Below, in pieces: positions 18,397 to 27,690 of a DNA stretch of 64,000 bases. Position 1 is the first letter of the stretch; each line of letters opens with the position of its first letter. This DNA comes from Quadrisphaera sp. RL12-1S. GTDB lineage: Bacteria; Actinomycetota; Actinomycetes; Actinomycetales; Quadrisphaeraceae. The DNA lies in NCBI RefSeq assembly GCF_014270065.1, contig NZ_JACNME010000005.1:1-64000 (forward strand). Direction: 5' to 3'. A program made the position numbers and the translations under genes. The notes below the pieces were generated by a model. It worked only from the letters and a program-made list of their open reading frames with translations. It was not told where the DNA came from and did not search any database.

Positions 18397-18720
18397 GTGC
18401 GCCTGCCCCCGGCCACCGGGGGCACCCTCGCAGCCGTGGTGGTGCTGATCGGAGCCGTCGGCCTGGCCCTCTCGCTGGGGGCGGGGGTGGTCGTGCTGGG
18501 CGCCCTCGCCCTGTCCGGGCCCACCGCGCGCGTCGGCCGCACGACGGCCGGTGAGGACGCGCTGCCGCTGGTCGGGTCCCGCTCGGCGCGGTACGGCGAC
18601 GCGACCGCCGCAGCCCGAGCGGCGCAGGCCGACCGGGCCCACATCGCCGACCAGCGCGACCGGGCCGACCAGCGCGACCGGGCTGTCCGAAGCCGGCGGC
18701 ACCTCGCCCGCGCCGCCTGA
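18397..18720 (+). CDS. Small membrane protein, hypothetical
   Basis: A possible 107-residue protein from a GTG at 18397. Two hydrophobic segments (GTLAAVVVLIGAVGLALSLGAGVVVLGAL) are followed by an arginine-rich, charged tail that holds a near-exact six-residue repeat, ADQRDRADQRDR, from a tandem DNA repeat. No family is recognised. The high-GC third codon positions support coding, but the start is uncertain and the call is modest. Confidence 0.45.
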   Translation: MRLPPATGGTLAAVVVLIGAVGLALSLGAGVVVLGALALSGPTARVGRTTAGEDALPLVGSRSARYGDATAAARAAQADRAHIADQRDRADQRDRAVRSRRHLARAA

Positions 18721-18732
18721 GGACCGGTGCGG

Positions 18733-19602
18733 CTAGCGCGCCTCCCGCAGGACCGCGCTGGACAGCGCGGGCCAGGCGGTGGTCGCCCACTCCCCGAACG
18801 GCTCGGCCGACGCCGTCACCAGCGCCAGCCCCCGCCCGCCGGAGGCTTCGCGGTCCACCCACAGGGACGTGCCGCTCTGCCCGAAGTGCCCGAAGGTGGT
18901 GGGGGCGTTGTCCGGGCTGGTCCAGTGCGGGTCCTTGTCGGCGCGCACCTCGGCGCCCAGGCCCCAATCGTTGTGGGCCTGCCGGCCGAACCCCGGCAGC
19001 ACGCCCGCGAGCCCGGGCCGGCTGGGGGTGCGCAGGGCGTCGACGACGGCGGCGGGGAGCACCCGCGGGGCCAGCAGCTCGCCCGCGAGCAGCGCCAGGT
19101 CGGCCGTCGGCGCCACCAGCCCGTGCGCGGCGGACCCCTCGAGCCGCGTGCGCGCCATGCCGAGCGGGGCGGCCACCAGCTCGCGCAGCAGCTCCGCGAA
19201 GGGCGCCCCGGTGAGCTGCTCGACGTGCGCGGCGGCCACCTCGATCCCGGTGTTGCTGTAGATCCGCCGCTGGCCCGGCTGGGCGCGCAGGCGCCACGTG
19301 CCAGGACCTCCGGCCTCGAAGTCCAGGCCCGAGGTGTGGTCGAGCAGGTGCGACAGGGTCGCGCCCGGCGGTGCGACGTCGGTGGGCAGCTCCGCGTCGA
19401 GGTCCGCCTCGCCGTCGTGGACGAGCACCAGCGCGGTCAGCGCCGACAGCAGCTTGGTCACCGACGCCCAGCGGCGCGGCGCGTCGAGGTCCCCCGTGGC
19501 CGCGAGGGCCACCGGACCGCCGTCGCGCGGGCTGCCGACGACGACGACGCTCGCGGCCGGGTCCGGCCACCGCACCACGTGCTGCTCGAGCAGGCTCTTC
19601 AC
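18733..19602 (-). CDS. Beta-lactamase/DD-peptidase-fold serine hydrolase
   Basis: A 289-residue class C-type serine hydrolase. The catalytic SxxK is S47-V-T-K50, the tyrosine motif is YSN at 115-117, and a late HFGQSG takes the place of the KTG/HxG triad strand. LDHTSGLDF precedes the YSN motif, as is usual in the family. No signal peptide is visible, so it is probably cytosolic: an esterase or peptidase of unknown substrate rather than a resistance enzyme. Its ATG overlaps the stop of the lipoate ligase-like gene (ATGA). Confidence 0.87.
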   Translation of the reverse strand: MKSLLEQHVVRWPDPAASVVVVGSPRDGGPVALAATGDLDAPRRWASVTKLLSALTALVLVHDGEADLDAELPTDVAPPGATLSHLLDHTSGLDFEAGGPGTWRLRAQPGQRRIYSNTGIEVAAAHVEQLTGAPFAELLRELVAAPLGMARTRLEGSAAHGLVAPTADLALLAGELLAPRVLPAAVVDALRTPSRPGLAGVLPGFGRQAHNDWGLGAEVRADKDPHWTSPDNAPTTFGHFGQSGTSLWVDREASGGRGLALVTASAEPFGEWATTAWPALSSAVLREAR

Positions 19603-20312
19603 GGATCCAGCCTGCCAGCCAGCGCCTGCACCAGCGCCGCGGCGACCTCCTCGACGCCCACGCGGCCGCCGGGGACGTGGTCGGCCACCGCGCCGACGGT
19701 CGCCGGGTCGAGGTCGAGCCCGAGCGCGGCGTACACGTCAGTGGTGACGGCCCTGAGCGGGGCCCCGTCGTGCACCACGAGCAGCGTGGAGACGAGGTAG
19801 GCGTGCCGCGTCTGGCGCTGCGCGGTCCCGGCGACCTTCGTGGCGCCCGGCGGCAGGCCCGGGGTCACGACGTGCACCGAGTGCTGCCCGGGGCAGTACT
19901 CGCGGGGGAGCTCCCCCGTCCGCGCGTCCAGGCCGAGGCCCTCGAGCACCTCGACGGTCGCGTCAGCGACCAGCTCGAAGCGCGCGGTCATGCCGCGGCG
20001 CGGGTCGTCGCTGCGCCCGATGACGTCGACGATGAGGGTGCCCGGGTGGTACGGCGCCATCCGGCCGCCGACGGGCCTGACCACGGGCGCGAACCCGTGG
20101 GACCGGGCCGCGTCCTGGGCGGCGCCGAAGCCGGGCAGGAGCGCGTCGCGACGGCTGAACGCCGCTGTGCGCGAGGGGCGCAGCAGCCGCACCAGCTGCG
20201 GGCTGCGCCCCTCGCCGACGTCGGCGAGCAGCGCGAGGCGGCGCGCGGCGTCGTCGTCGGGGCTCAGCGGCTCGGCCTCGAGCCGGTCCTCCAGCTCGTA
20301 GGGGCCCCTCAC
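19599..20312 (-). CDS. Lipoate-protein ligase A family protein
   Basis: A 237-residue member of the biotin/lipoate ligase fold. TAAFSRRDALLPGFGAAQDAA and PVVRPVGGRMAPYHPGTLIVDVI correspond to the RRxxGGGxVxHD region of LplA. GQHSVHV and VAGTAQRQTRHAYLVSTLLVV carry the lysine-region block, where the expected Lys reads TKVAGTAQR. The GGG(A/T)VxHD motif is altered to GGRMAPYHPG, so ligase activity on lipoyl domains is probable but not certain; octanoyl transfer is an alternative. A TACGGT box seven bases upstream suggests a leaderless message. It is co-transcribed with the serine hydrolase. Confidence 0.8.
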   Translation of the reverse strand: MRGPYELEDRLEAEPLSPDDDAARRLALLADVGEGRSPQLVRLLRPSRTAAFSRRDALLPGFGAAQDAARSHGFAPVVRPVGGRMAPYHPGTLIVDVIGRSDDPRRGMTARFELVADATVEVLEGLGLDARTGELPREYCPGQHSVHVVTPGLPPGATKVAGTAQRQTRHAYLVSTLLVVHDGAPLRAVTTDVYAALGLDLDPATVGAVADHVPGGRVGVEEVAAALVQALAGRLDP

Positions 20313-20325
20313 CCGCCGCACCGTA
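20310..20325 (-). promoter_or_regulatory. Leaderless -10 box of the lipoate ligase-like gene
   Basis: TACGGT on the minus strand (20325-20320) lies seven bases before the GTG start at 20312. There is no ribosome binding site between them. Confidence 0.5.
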
Positions 20326-20448
20326 GTGGGCCGAGCGGGTGCCACCGGCGAGGAGGGCTGCAGCGGACGGCGAGCGCGGCCGATGTGCGGGGCGAGGACC
20401 TCCTTCGGGAGGGGTCCACCAGACCCGCGACAGCTCGGAGCACCACTC

Positions 20449-21309
20449 ATGACCACCGGCGTCCAGACGACCGACGAGGCCGCTGCCCCCGAGGAGGCCG
20501 GCGGTCCCAGCATCGGCGACCTGCTCGAGCTGGTCGACCAGCTCGCGGCGCGTCGTCCGGTCGCGGCCCGCGTCGTGGCGATGACCGACGACGACTCCGT
20601 GGGCTCCAAGGAGCTGGCCGGCACCCTCACCGCCGACGTCGCGCTGACCACCCGCGTGATGAAGCTGGCCAACAGCGCCTACTTCGGCCTGGGCGGGCGG
20701 GTGCGCACCGTGACGTTCGCCGTCACCGTGGTCGGCTTCTCCACCATCCGCGCCATGGCGGCCACCGCGGCCGCCGGGCTGGACACCGACGACGTGCTGC
20801 CCGCCGACTTCTGGCCCCGCTCCAAGGCCACCGCGGTGGCCTGCAGCTCGCTGGCCCCGCTGTTCGGCGTGCCGGCCCCCGACGCGTTCTGCCTGGGCCT
20901 GCTCTCCGCGCTGGGCCAGGCGATCCTCATCCAGCACGACCAGCCGGGCTACCAGGTGCTGCTGGACCGCGAGGACGTCGTGGCGGGCGGACGCCGGGCC
21001 CTGCTGCTGGCCGAGCAGGAGGTGCACGGCTTCCGCCACACGCAGGTGTCGGCCGCGGCGCTGTCCGCCTGGCGCTTCCCGCGCGAGTTCACCGACGCGC
21101 TCGACCTCGTCGACGACGCCTCGGGCCGGTCCGCGACCACGCCGTGGTCGCGCTGCCTGGCCACGTCCATCGAGGCCGCCGGTCGCCTGGTCGACCCCGA
21201 GGGGGCCACGTCCGACGTCCTGGCGCTGTCCGAGGGCGCGGTCACCGAGGACCGCCTCGCCGCCATGATGCCGAAGCTCCACGAGGCCGTGTCGGCCTCC
21301 GACTGGTGA
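20449..21309 (+). CDS. HDOD-domain signalling protein
   Basis: A 286-residue protein with one HDOD domain. The diagnostic helices are TADVALTTRVMKLANSAYFGL (the ..N(S)..(Y/F) block), VRTVTFAVTVVGFSTIRAMA, and the variant HD region FCLGLLSALGQAIL. HDOD domains lack the HD phosphohydrolase dyad and act as output or scaffold domains in signalling. The stop overlaps the GTG of the downstream GGDEF-EAL gene, so the pair probably works together in c-di-GMP control. ATG is the first start before the helical head. Confidence 0.88.
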   Translation: MTTGVQTTDEAAAPEEAGGPSIGDLLELVDQLAARRPVAARVVAMTDDDSVGSKELAGTLTADVALTTRVMKLANSAYFGLGGRVRTVTFAVTVVGFSTIRAMAATAAAGLDTDDVLPADFWPRSKATAVACSSLAPLFGVPAPDAFCLGLLSALGQAILIQHDQPGYQVLLDREDVVAGGRRALLLAEQEVHGFRHTQVSAAALSAWRFPREFTDALDLVDDASGRSATTPWSRCLATSIEAAGRLVDPEGATSDVLALSEGAVTEDRLAAMMPKLHEAVSASDW

Positions 21310-22928
21310 CCCGCCGGGGCTCGGCCGTCGACGCCCTCACCGGCGGTGTGGCGGGAGCAGCGGCAGCCGGTGCGCTGCTCCTGCACGCCGTCAGGCCGCT
21401 GCCGGTGCCGATGGCCGTCACGGCCGCGGTGGTGCTCCTCGTCGTCGTCGTGGCGGCGGTGCTGCGCACCAGCGCGCAGCTGCGCGGCTCCCACCAGCTG
21501 GCCGCCGACCTGGCCCGCGCCGCCAACCGCGACCCGCTCACCGGGCTGCTCGACCGCGCCGGCCTGCAGGCCGCCCTCGACCACGCCCTGGCGCGCGCCG
21601 CGAGCGCGTCGGAGGAGGACGAGGACGAGGGCGAGTCGCTGGTCGCCCTGGTGCTGGCAGACCTGGACGGCTTCCACCAGGTCAACGGCCGCTACGGCCC
21701 CCGGGCCGGGGACGCGCTCCTGCGCCGCACCGCGGACCTGGTGCGGGGCAGCGTCCCCGACGGCGCGCTGGTCGCGCGGACCGGCGGCGACGAGTTCGCC
21801 GTGCTGCTGACCGGTGACGACGCCGCGCGGGCCCGCCTGGTGGCGGACGGCCTCGCCGCTGCCGTCTCCCCCGAGGTGGCCGTCAGCCTGGGCCTGGCCT
21901 GGGCAGACGCCTGGGAGGACGCCTCCGAGGACGCCGAGGGGCCGGCCGAGGGGGACGACGGCGTGCCGGCGGACCCGGCCCTGGAGCTGCTGCGCCGCGC
22001 CGAGGTGGCGCTCTTCACGGCCAAGGCCGGTGGCGGCGGCGTGGCGCTGTTCGACCCCGGTCACGACCTCGCGGTGCGCGAGCGGGCGCTGCTGGCGGAC
22101 GAGCTGCGCGCGGCGCTGTGCGAGAGCGGCCAGCCCGACCGCGGTGCCACGGCGCAGCTGGTGGTGCACTACCAGCAGCAGGTGCACGCGGCCACGGGCC
22201 AGATCGGCGGGCTCGAGGCGCTGGTGCGCTGGCGCCACCCCCGCCACGGCCTCGTGGGTCCGGAGACGTTCCTCGCGATCGTGGAGGAGCAGGGCCTCGT
22301 GCGCCGGCTCACCGAGCACGTCCTGCGCACCGCGCTGCTCGACGCCCGTGACTGGCACGCCGCCGGCCACCCGCTGCGGATCGCCGTCAACGTCTCCCCC
22401 ACCTGCCTCACCGACGCGTCGTTCGTGCCGATGGTGGACGCCGCGCTGCGCGAGAGCGGCGTCGCGGCGGAGCTGCTGGTGGTCGAGGTGACCGAGACGG
22501 TGCTCATGTCCGAGCCGCAGCAGGCGCTCGCCACCGCGCGGCGCCTGCGGGGCCTGGGCGCGCAGCTGTCCATCGACGACTACGGCACCGGCTACTCCTC
22601 GCTGAGCTACCTGTCCGACCTGCCGGCCACGGAGCTCAAGCTCGACCGCTCGTTCACCATGCGCGTGCTGACCGACGCGGGCATCGCGGCGATCGTGGCG
22701 TCCACCGTGGACCTCGCGCACCGCCTGGGCCTGCGCCTGGTGGTGGAGGGCGTGGAGGACGCCGAGACGCTGGCCGCCGTGGTCGGCGCCGGGTGCGACG
22801 AGACGCAGGGCTACCTGCACGGTCGGGCCGAGCCCGCCGCGGAGGTGGCGCGGCGGCTGGGGATCAGCCCCGCGCTGCCGGTTGCTCCTGCCCCGGCGCC
22901 CGCTCCTGCCCAGCAGGTGTCGCAGTGA
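21306..22928 (+). CDS. GGDEF-EAL c-di-GMP turnover protein
   Basis: A 540-residue protein that starts at a GTG overlapping the HDOD gene stop. Two hydrophobic helices at about residues 8-55 anchor it. The GGDEF domain has [28 protein letters not shown] and [11 protein letters not shown] (160-164), so synthesis is possible. An acidic insertion ([16 protein letters not shown]) splits it. The EAL domain has [50 protein letters not shown] and [11 protein letters not shown]. These retain the metal-binding set, so hydrolysis is also likely. The tail [12 protein letters not shown] overlaps the convergent nrdR by 65 bases. Confidence 0.88.
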   Translation: MTRRGSAVDALTGGVAGAAAAGALLLHAVRPLPVPMAVTAAVVLLVVVVAAVLRTSAQLRGSHQLAADLARAANRDPLTGLLDRAGLQAALDHALARAASASEEDEDEGESLVALVLADLDGFHQVNGRYGPRAGDALLRRTADLVRGSVPDGALVARTGGDEFAVLLTGDDAARARLVADGLAAAVSPEVAVSLGLAWADAWEDASEDAEGPAEGDDGVPADPALELLRRAEVALFTAKAGGGGVALFDPGHDLAVRERALLADELRAALCESGQPDRGATAQLVVHYQQQVHAATGQIGGLEALVRWRHPRHGLVGPETFLAIVEEQGLVRRLTEHVLRTALLDARDWHAAGHPLRIAVNVSPTCLTDASFVPMVDAALRESGVAAELLVVEVTETVLMSEPQQALATARRLRGLGAQLSIDDYGTGYSSLSYLSDLPATELKLDRSFTMRVLTDAGIAAIVASTVDLAHRLGLRLVVEGVEDAETLAAVVGAGCDETQGYLHGRAEPAAEVARRLGISPALPVAPAPAPAPAQQVSQ

Positions 22929-23394
22929 TCCCGTCCGCGGCGTCGACGGCGTTCTCGGCGCGCAGGAGGGCGATGGCCGCCTCGAAGTCCTCCAGGGAGT
23001 CGAACGCCTGGTAGACCGAGGCGTACCGCAGGTAGGCGACCTCGTCGAGCTCGCGCAGCGGCGCGAGCACGGCCACCCCCACGTCGTGGGCGTCCACCTC
23101 CGCGCGGCCGGCGGTGCGCACCGACTCCTCCACCTGCTGCGCGAGCCGGGCCAGCTGGTCCGCTGTGACCGGGCGCCCCTGGCACGCCTTGCGCACCCCC
23201 GCGATGACCTTGTCGCGGCTGAACGGCTCGGCCACGCCGGAGCGCTTGAGCACCGTCAGGCTGGCGGTCTCCGACGTCGAGAAGCGGCGCCCGCAGCGCG
23301 GGCACTGGCGGCGGCGGCGGATCGACTGGCCGTCGTCCGAGGTCCGGGAGTCGACCACGCGCGAGTCCGCGAACTGGCAGAACGGGCAGTGCAC
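22864..23394 (-). CDS. nrdR: Transcriptional repressor NrdR
   Basis: A 176-residue ATP-cone regulator of ribonucleotide reductase genes. The zinc ribbon uses C3, C6, C31 and C34 (CPFC and CPRC); the conserved [19 protein letters not shown] runs between the pairs. The ATP-cone follows with [24 protein letters not shown], and the domain ends [16 protein letters not shown]. The last 22 residues ([20 protein letters not shown]) extend beyond normal length and are encoded within the overlap with the GGDEF-EAL gene. It begins with a leaderless GTG. Confidence 0.96.
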   Translation of the reverse strand: MHCPFCQFADSRVVDSRTSDDGQSIRRRRQCPRCGRRFSTSETASLTVLKRSGVAEPFSRDKVIAGVRKACQGRPVTADQLARLAQQVEESVRTAGRAEVDAHDVGVAVLAPLRELDEVAYLRYASVYQAFDSLEDFEAAIALLRAENAVDAADGITATPAGQERAPGQEQPAARG

Positions 23395-23430
23395 CGTCCC
23401 ACGCTAGGGGGGCCGTCACGCTGCGTGCAA
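23392..23430 (-). promoter_or_regulatory. nrdR promoter, leaderless
   Basis: On the minus strand, TTGCAC (23430-23425) and TAGCGT (23406-23401) form -35 and -10 boxes with an 18-base spacer. Six bases separate the -10 box from the GTG at 23394, so transcription should start at the start codon. Confidence 0.65.
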
Positions 23431-23451
23431 GGCTGGGTGTGTGAGGGCAGC

Positions 23452-24732
23452 GTGAAGGTCACCGTCGTCGGAGCAGGGTCCACCTACACCCCCGAGCTGG
23501 TCTCGGGGCTCGCCGCGCAGCGCGAGCACCTGCGCGTGGACGAGCTGGTGCTCTTCGACGTGGACGGCTCCCGCCTGGAAGTGGTGGGCGGCCTGGCGCA
23601 GCGGATGCTCGCCGCGCAGGGGCTGTCCGTCACCACCACCCTGACCACGGACCGCGACCGCGCTCTCGACGGCGCCGACGCCGTGCTGCTGCAGCTGCGG
23701 GTGGGTGGCCAGGCCGCTCGGCTGGGCGACGAGACGTTCCCCGGCGCCTGCGGCTGCGTCGGCCAGGAGACCACGGGCGCCGGCGGCGCGGCGAAGGCGA
23801 TGAGGACCGTGCCCGTCGTCCTGGAGATCGCCGAGGAGGTGCGCCGGCGAAGCGCGCCCGGGGCGTGGGTGGTCGACTTCACCAACCCCGTCGGCATCGT
23901 CACGCGCGCCCTGCTCGACCACGGGCACCGCGCCGTGGGCCTGTGCAACTACGCCATCGGCGTGCAGCGGTGGGCCGCCCGGCTGCTCGGCGTGGACGTG
24001 ACCGACCGCGAGCAGCTGCGCCGCGTGGCGGTCGACCCGGCTGGGCTCAACCACCTGTCGTGGACCCGCCGGGTGCTCCTGGACGGCGAGGACGTGCTCC
24101 CGCGGATCCTCGCGGAGCGGATGGCCGACGTCGTCGCCCAGTACCCGTTCCCGCCCGAGCTGGTGCGGCTGGCCGGGGCGATCCCCTCCTACTACCTGCA
24201 CTACTTCTACGAGCACGACCGCGTGGTGGCGGCCCAGCGCACCGAGCGGCCGCGCGCCGCCGTCGTCGCCGACCTCGAGGCCGAGCTGCTGCGCGCCTAC
24301 GCCGACCCGGCGCTGGTCACCAAGCCGGCGGCGCTGGAGGGGCGCGGCGGCGCGTACTACTCCGAGGCCGCCGTGGACCTGCTCGCCTCGCTGCTCGGCG
24401 ACCGCCCCGGCGTGCACGTCGTGGACGTGCGGAACTCCCTGGACGGCGCGCCGGTGGTCGCGGGGCTGTCCGTCGACGACGTCGTCGAGGTGCCCTGCGA
24501 GGTCAGCTCGGCGGGCGGCGGGACGGTGCGGCCGCTGCCGCAGCCGCCCTTGGCCCCGGAGGCCCGCGGGCTGGTCCAGCAGGTCACCGCCTACGAGCAG
24601 CTCATCGCCCGGGCCGCGGTGACCCGGGACGACGACGACGTGCGCCGCGCGCTGCTGGCGCACCCGCTCATGGGCCAGTGGGACCTCGTCGAGCAGCTGC
24701 TGCCCGGGGTCACGCGGGCCGCGGGGGCCTGA
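23452..24732 (+). CDS. GH4 family glycosidase (6-phospho-beta-glucosidase type)
   Basis: A 426-residue NAD- and metal-dependent glycosidase. The start KVTVVGAGSTYTPELVSGL is the Rossmann motif of GH4. RVGGQAARLGDETFPG, the metal-site Cys in GLCNYAIGVQRW and His in DPAGLNHLSWTR are the 6-phospho-beta-glucosidase subgroup markers. It would hydrolyse a (phospho)disaccharide by an oxidation-elimination route in the cytosol. The adjacent sugar kinase suggests it acts on an imported, perhaps phosphorylated, sugar. No PTS gene is visible in the window. The GTG start is set by the Rossmann motif. Confidence 0.9.
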   Translation: MKVTVVGAGSTYTPELVSGLAAQREHLRVDELVLFDVDGSRLEVVGGLAQRMLAAQGLSVTTTLTTDRDRALDGADAVLLQLRVGGQAARLGDETFPGACGCVGQETTGAGGAAKAMRTVPVVLEIAEEVRRRSAPGAWVVDFTNPVGIVTRALLDHGHRAVGLCNYAIGVQRWAARLLGVDVTDREQLRRVAVDPAGLNHLSWTRRVLLDGEDVLPRILAERMADVVAQYPFPPELVRLAGAIPSYYLHYFYEHDRVVAAQRTERPRAAVVADLEAELLRAYADPALVTKPAALEGRGGAYYSEAAVDLLASLLGDRPGVHVVDVRNSLDGAPVVAGLSVDDVVEVPCEVSSAGGGTVRPLPQPPLAPEARGLVQQVTAYEQLIARAAVTRDDDDVRRALLAHPLMGQWDLVEQLLPGVTRAAGA

Positions 24733-24734
24733 GC

Positions 24735-25739
24735 GTGGAGGGGCTGCTGCTGGGGGTGGACGTCGGCGGCTCGAAGACCGCCGTCGCCGTCGCCGACGCC
24801 TCCGGGCGCGTGCTGTGGTCCGGGCGCGGCCCGGGCGGGTCCACCGACGAGCACGGCGAGGACGGCTGCCTCGACGTGGTGCGCGCGGCGCTGGCCGCAT
24901 CCGGTGCCCCGACCGGCAGGTACGCGGTGGCCGCGCTCGCCGTGGCGGGCGTCGACCAGCCCGACGAGGAGGCGGCGCTGGTGGCCGCCGCCCACGCGCG
25001 GGGGCTGGTCCGCTCGGGCGGGGTGCTGTCGGTGGTGAACGACCTGTTCGCCGTGCTGCGCTCCGCCGCCGACGACGACGCGCACGGCGCGAGGGGCATC
25101 GCCGTCATCGCGGGGACCGGCACCAACGCCGTGGGGCTGGACGGTGAGCGGACGGTGCGGTTCCTGTCGCTCGGGCCGGTCTCGGGTGACTGGGGCGGAG
25201 GCTCCGACCTGGGCGTCGCGGCCCTCGGGGCGGCCTGCCGCGAGGAGGACGGGCGCGGCCCCGCCACGGCGCTGACCGCCGCGGTCTGCGCCCAGTACGG
25301 GACGGCCACCGCCCACGAGGCCGTGCTGGCGCTGCACCGGGGGCGGGCGCCGGCGGGGTCCGAGCGGCACCTGGCGCGGGCGGTGCTGGCCGCCGCGGAC
25401 GACGGCGACGCCGTGGCCGTGGGCCTCGTGGCGCGGCTGGCCGGTGAGGTGGCCGACTTCGCCGCGGCGTCTGCCGCGCGGCTGGGCCACCCGCTGCACG
25501 AGCTGCCGGTGGTGCTGGGCGGCGGGCTGCTGCACGCGCGCACCCCGCGGCTGACCGCCGAGGTGCGGGCGGCGCTGCTGGCGCGCGACCCGCTGGTCGC
25601 TGACGGCTCGATCCGGTACACCGACGTGGCGCCCGTGGTCGGCTCCCTGCTGCTGGCGTTCGACGCCGCCGTGGCGGCGGGATCGCTGCCCGCCGGCGCC
25701 CGCCCCACCCCCGCAGCCCTGGCCGCCCAGCTGCAATGA
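24735..25739 (+). CDS. BadF/BadG/BcrA/BcrD-type sugar kinase (GlcNAc kinase-like)
   Basis: A 334-residue ASKHA-fold kinase. LLLGVDVGGSKTAVAVAD is the phosphate-1 motif and IAVIAGTGTNAVGL the adenosine/phosphate-2 region. VSGDWGGGSDLGVAAL and LPVVLGGGLLHAR complete the fold; together they match N-acetylglucosamine kinase-like members. It probably phosphorylates a hexosamine or hexose. It starts two bases after the GH4 gene stop, an operon with glycosidase then kinase. Its last codons mark the left edge of the low-GC island. Confidence 0.85.
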   Translation: MEGLLLGVDVGGSKTAVAVADASGRVLWSGRGPGGSTDEHGEDGCLDVVRAALAASGAPTGRYAVAALAVAGVDQPDEEAALVAAAHARGLVRSGGVLSVVNDLFAVLRSAADDDAHGARGIAVIAGTGTNAVGLDGERTVRFLSLGPVSGDWGGGSDLGVAALGAACREEDGRGPATALTAAVCAQYGTATAHEAVLALHRGRAPAGSERHLARAVLAAADDGDAVAVGLVARLAGEVADFAAASAARLGHPLHELPVVLGGGLLHARTPRLTAEVRAALLARDPLVADGSIRYTDVAPVVGSLLLAFDAAVAAGSLPAGARPTPAALAAQLQ

Positions 25740-25989
25740 CACCGAACAGAACATCCTCGAGCCCCAGAGTTGAGCGAGATGCTGCAAGTAGCCGCGGCTA
25801 CGGCCACCATGAGCGATGATCGCAGACATCCTCAGAACCTTGGGGAATGGTGCGTCAGGCGCCGATCCGAGAAGAGCCTTGCGGGACCGCAGATCATACA
25901 GTCGCGGGGTCGAGACAGCCGCGTGATCAATCTGAATGACACCGGGTACGAGGCGACATCAGATGCGCCTTCAAGGAACAAGCGCGAGA
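25740..25989. other. Left flank of the low-GC island, no convincing gene
   Basis: Base composition drops sharply just after the kinase stop. A frame at 25770-26024 overlaps the ATPase start in another phase and shows no family features, so it is not called. The segment probably holds the promoter of the two-gene island, but no clear -35/-10 pair or terminator was recognised. In-frame ATGs for the ATPase occur at 25936 and 25963 as well. Confidence 0.5.
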
Positions 25990-27690
25990 ATGGCGAGGAA
26001 CATGGTCAAGGACGAGCAGACTGAGCCCAGCGAAAATGTTTTTGAAGAGCGCGCCGAGTACCTTTCTTCAGAAGAGTTGCACGCATGGACTACGCGCACC
26101 CATCGCGACAATCAGATATTGGAGAAGCTAACAGGGCCAGGCCCTAAGCTCCTGATCGGCCCCCGGGGAAGCGGGAAGAGTACCTATCTCCGGCTCGCCT
26201 ATTTTAGTCTACTGGAAAGCCAGCAGGCATTACCAGTCTACGTCAACTATGCAAAGAGTCTGGCACTGGAGCCAAATTTTCACCGAAACGCAAATGCTCT
26301 CGCCATGTTCCGCCAGTGGGTGCTATCAAGAATAGTTGTCTCCCTTAACGAATCCATAGGAAAAATGGGCGCGGTGCCGGAAAGCCTTCAACAGCTCGCC
26401 GGCACCTGTGCGACCCTTATCGAGCAGGTCGAGGCGCGACAAGCTCCTGAAGTGCCTCCAACGAACTTGACGCCGACAAGTCTCCTTCAGCAACTGGAGG
26501 AGTGGACTGAAGGTATACCCCCGCGACGAGTGGTTCTTCTTTTTGACGACGCTGCCCATGCTTTTTCGTCGGAACAGCAGCGCGAATTCTTCGAAATCTT
26601 CACGCAGTTACGATCGCGATACGTCTCCTGCAAAGCAGCGGTTTACCCAGGCGTGACCAACTATACGCCCACTTTTCAACTTGGCCATGATGCCCAGTTA
26701 GTGGAAGCTTGGATGCGCCCCGACGATCCCGACTACCTAGTGACAATGCGCGAAATTGCATCTCGCAGATTACCCGTCTCAGAGGGGCGCGAACAGGCTC
26801 TTCGAGACAGTCTCGTGGACTATGCGGCGGTCGCTAGTTTCGGCCTGCCTCGCGGCTTCTTGCTGATGCTGAGCGAGATGCTCGGCCTAGATGAAGTCAG
26901 TAACCTGCTCCCCAATAAGCGACTCGCTGACGAGGCTGTAGGAAACTTCGCCCAGAGCACTCGTGACGTATTCGACGCCCTCGCCCTTAAACTTCCTCGA
27001 TACAAACGATTCATTGAAGTTGGTAAGCAACTCCAAGCCCAAATGATCGAATCCCTGCGCGAGTTCAATGACAATCGACCCGAAGGCGAGCAGCGAACCG
27101 CCGTGGTGGCCATACAAGAACCGGTCTCCGCAGAGCTTGGTCGGGTGCTTGCATTCCTTGAGTATGCCGGCCTCGTACGGGACCTTCGCTCGATTAGTCA
27201 GGGAGATTACTCCTACAGGCAATTCTGGATGCATCATGCGATCCTGCTGCATGAAAATGCACTCGGCTTGGGCAGAAACCCATCTGCTCAGGCTGCTGTG
27301 GCCGCCCTCACTGGCCGGGCGAATGCTTCGCGTGTGCGTCGAAGCGCGGCCACGCTCCTCGGATCCAACTATGCCGACCGATGCGTTTTAGACTTGCCTC
27401 CGTGTGAGCGATGCGGCGAACCGCGCGCGGCCGCCGAGGCACAGTACTGCTTGCGGTGCGGCAATCGCCTAAAGGATGCCTCGGTTTTTGAAGAACTCCT
27501 GAGGGCACCCATCGAGAGTCTGCCTCTGACGCGTAAAAAGCTAGACGGCATACTCGAACATACGGAGATGCGAAGCGTGCAGGACATTCTTCTGGACGTC
27601 GAGCAGGCACAATTGAGGTCCATCAGATTTGTGGGACCAGTCTGGGCATCACGAATCACTCGGTACGCTGAGGAGTTCGTCTATGTCTAA
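25990..27690 (+). CDS. ORC/CDC6-like P-loop ATPase with zinc ribbon and HhH tail
   Basis: 566 residues from the ATG at 25990; ATGs at 25936, 25963 and 26002 are alternatives. FEERAEYLSSEEL then Walker A GPRGSGKS (57-64) resembles bacterial ORC-CDC6-family AAA proteins. Walker B is VVLLFDD (181-187). A winged-helix-like region follows (VSAELGRVLAFLEYAGLVRDL). A zinc ribbon, C472xxC475 and C487xxC490, precedes a helix-hairpin-helix-like end (508-562; RSVQDILLDVEQAQLRSIRFVGP). It should bind ATP and probably nucleic acid. Low-GC codons contrast with all neighbours. Its stop overlaps the HEPN-like gene start. A defence role is inference. Confidence 0.82.
   Translation: MARNMVKDEQTEPSENVFEERAEYLSSEELHAWTTRTHRDNQILEKLTGPGPKLLIGPRGSGKSTYLRLAYFSLLESQQALPVYVNYAKSLALEPNFHRNANALAMFRQWVLSRIVVSLNESIGKMGAVPESLQQLAGTCATLIEQVEARQAPEVPPTNLTPTSLLQQLEEWTEGIPPRRVVLLFDDAAHAFSSEQQREFFEIFTQLRSRYVSCKAAVYPGVTNYTPTFQLGHDAQLVEAWMRPDDPDYLVTMREIASRRLPVSEGREQALRDSLVDYAAVASFGLPRGFLLMLSEMLGLDEVSNLLPNKRLADEAVGNFAQSTRDVFDALALKLPRYKRFIEVGKQLQAQMIESLREFNDNRPEGEQRTAVVAIQEPVSAELGRVLAFLEYAGLVRDLRSISQGDYSYRQFWMHHAILLHENALGLGRNPSAQAAVAALTGRANASRVRRSAATLLGSNYADRCVLDLPPCERCGEPRAAAEAQYCLRCGNRLKDASVFEELLRAPIESLPLTRKKLDGILEHTEMRSVQDILLDVEQAQLRSIRFVGPVWASRITRYAEEFVYV

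Noticed and set aside
25770-26024. 84-codon frame at the left edge of the island
   Set aside because: It overlaps the ATPase start in another phase, has no recognisable motif and no ribosome binding site; treated as non-coding.
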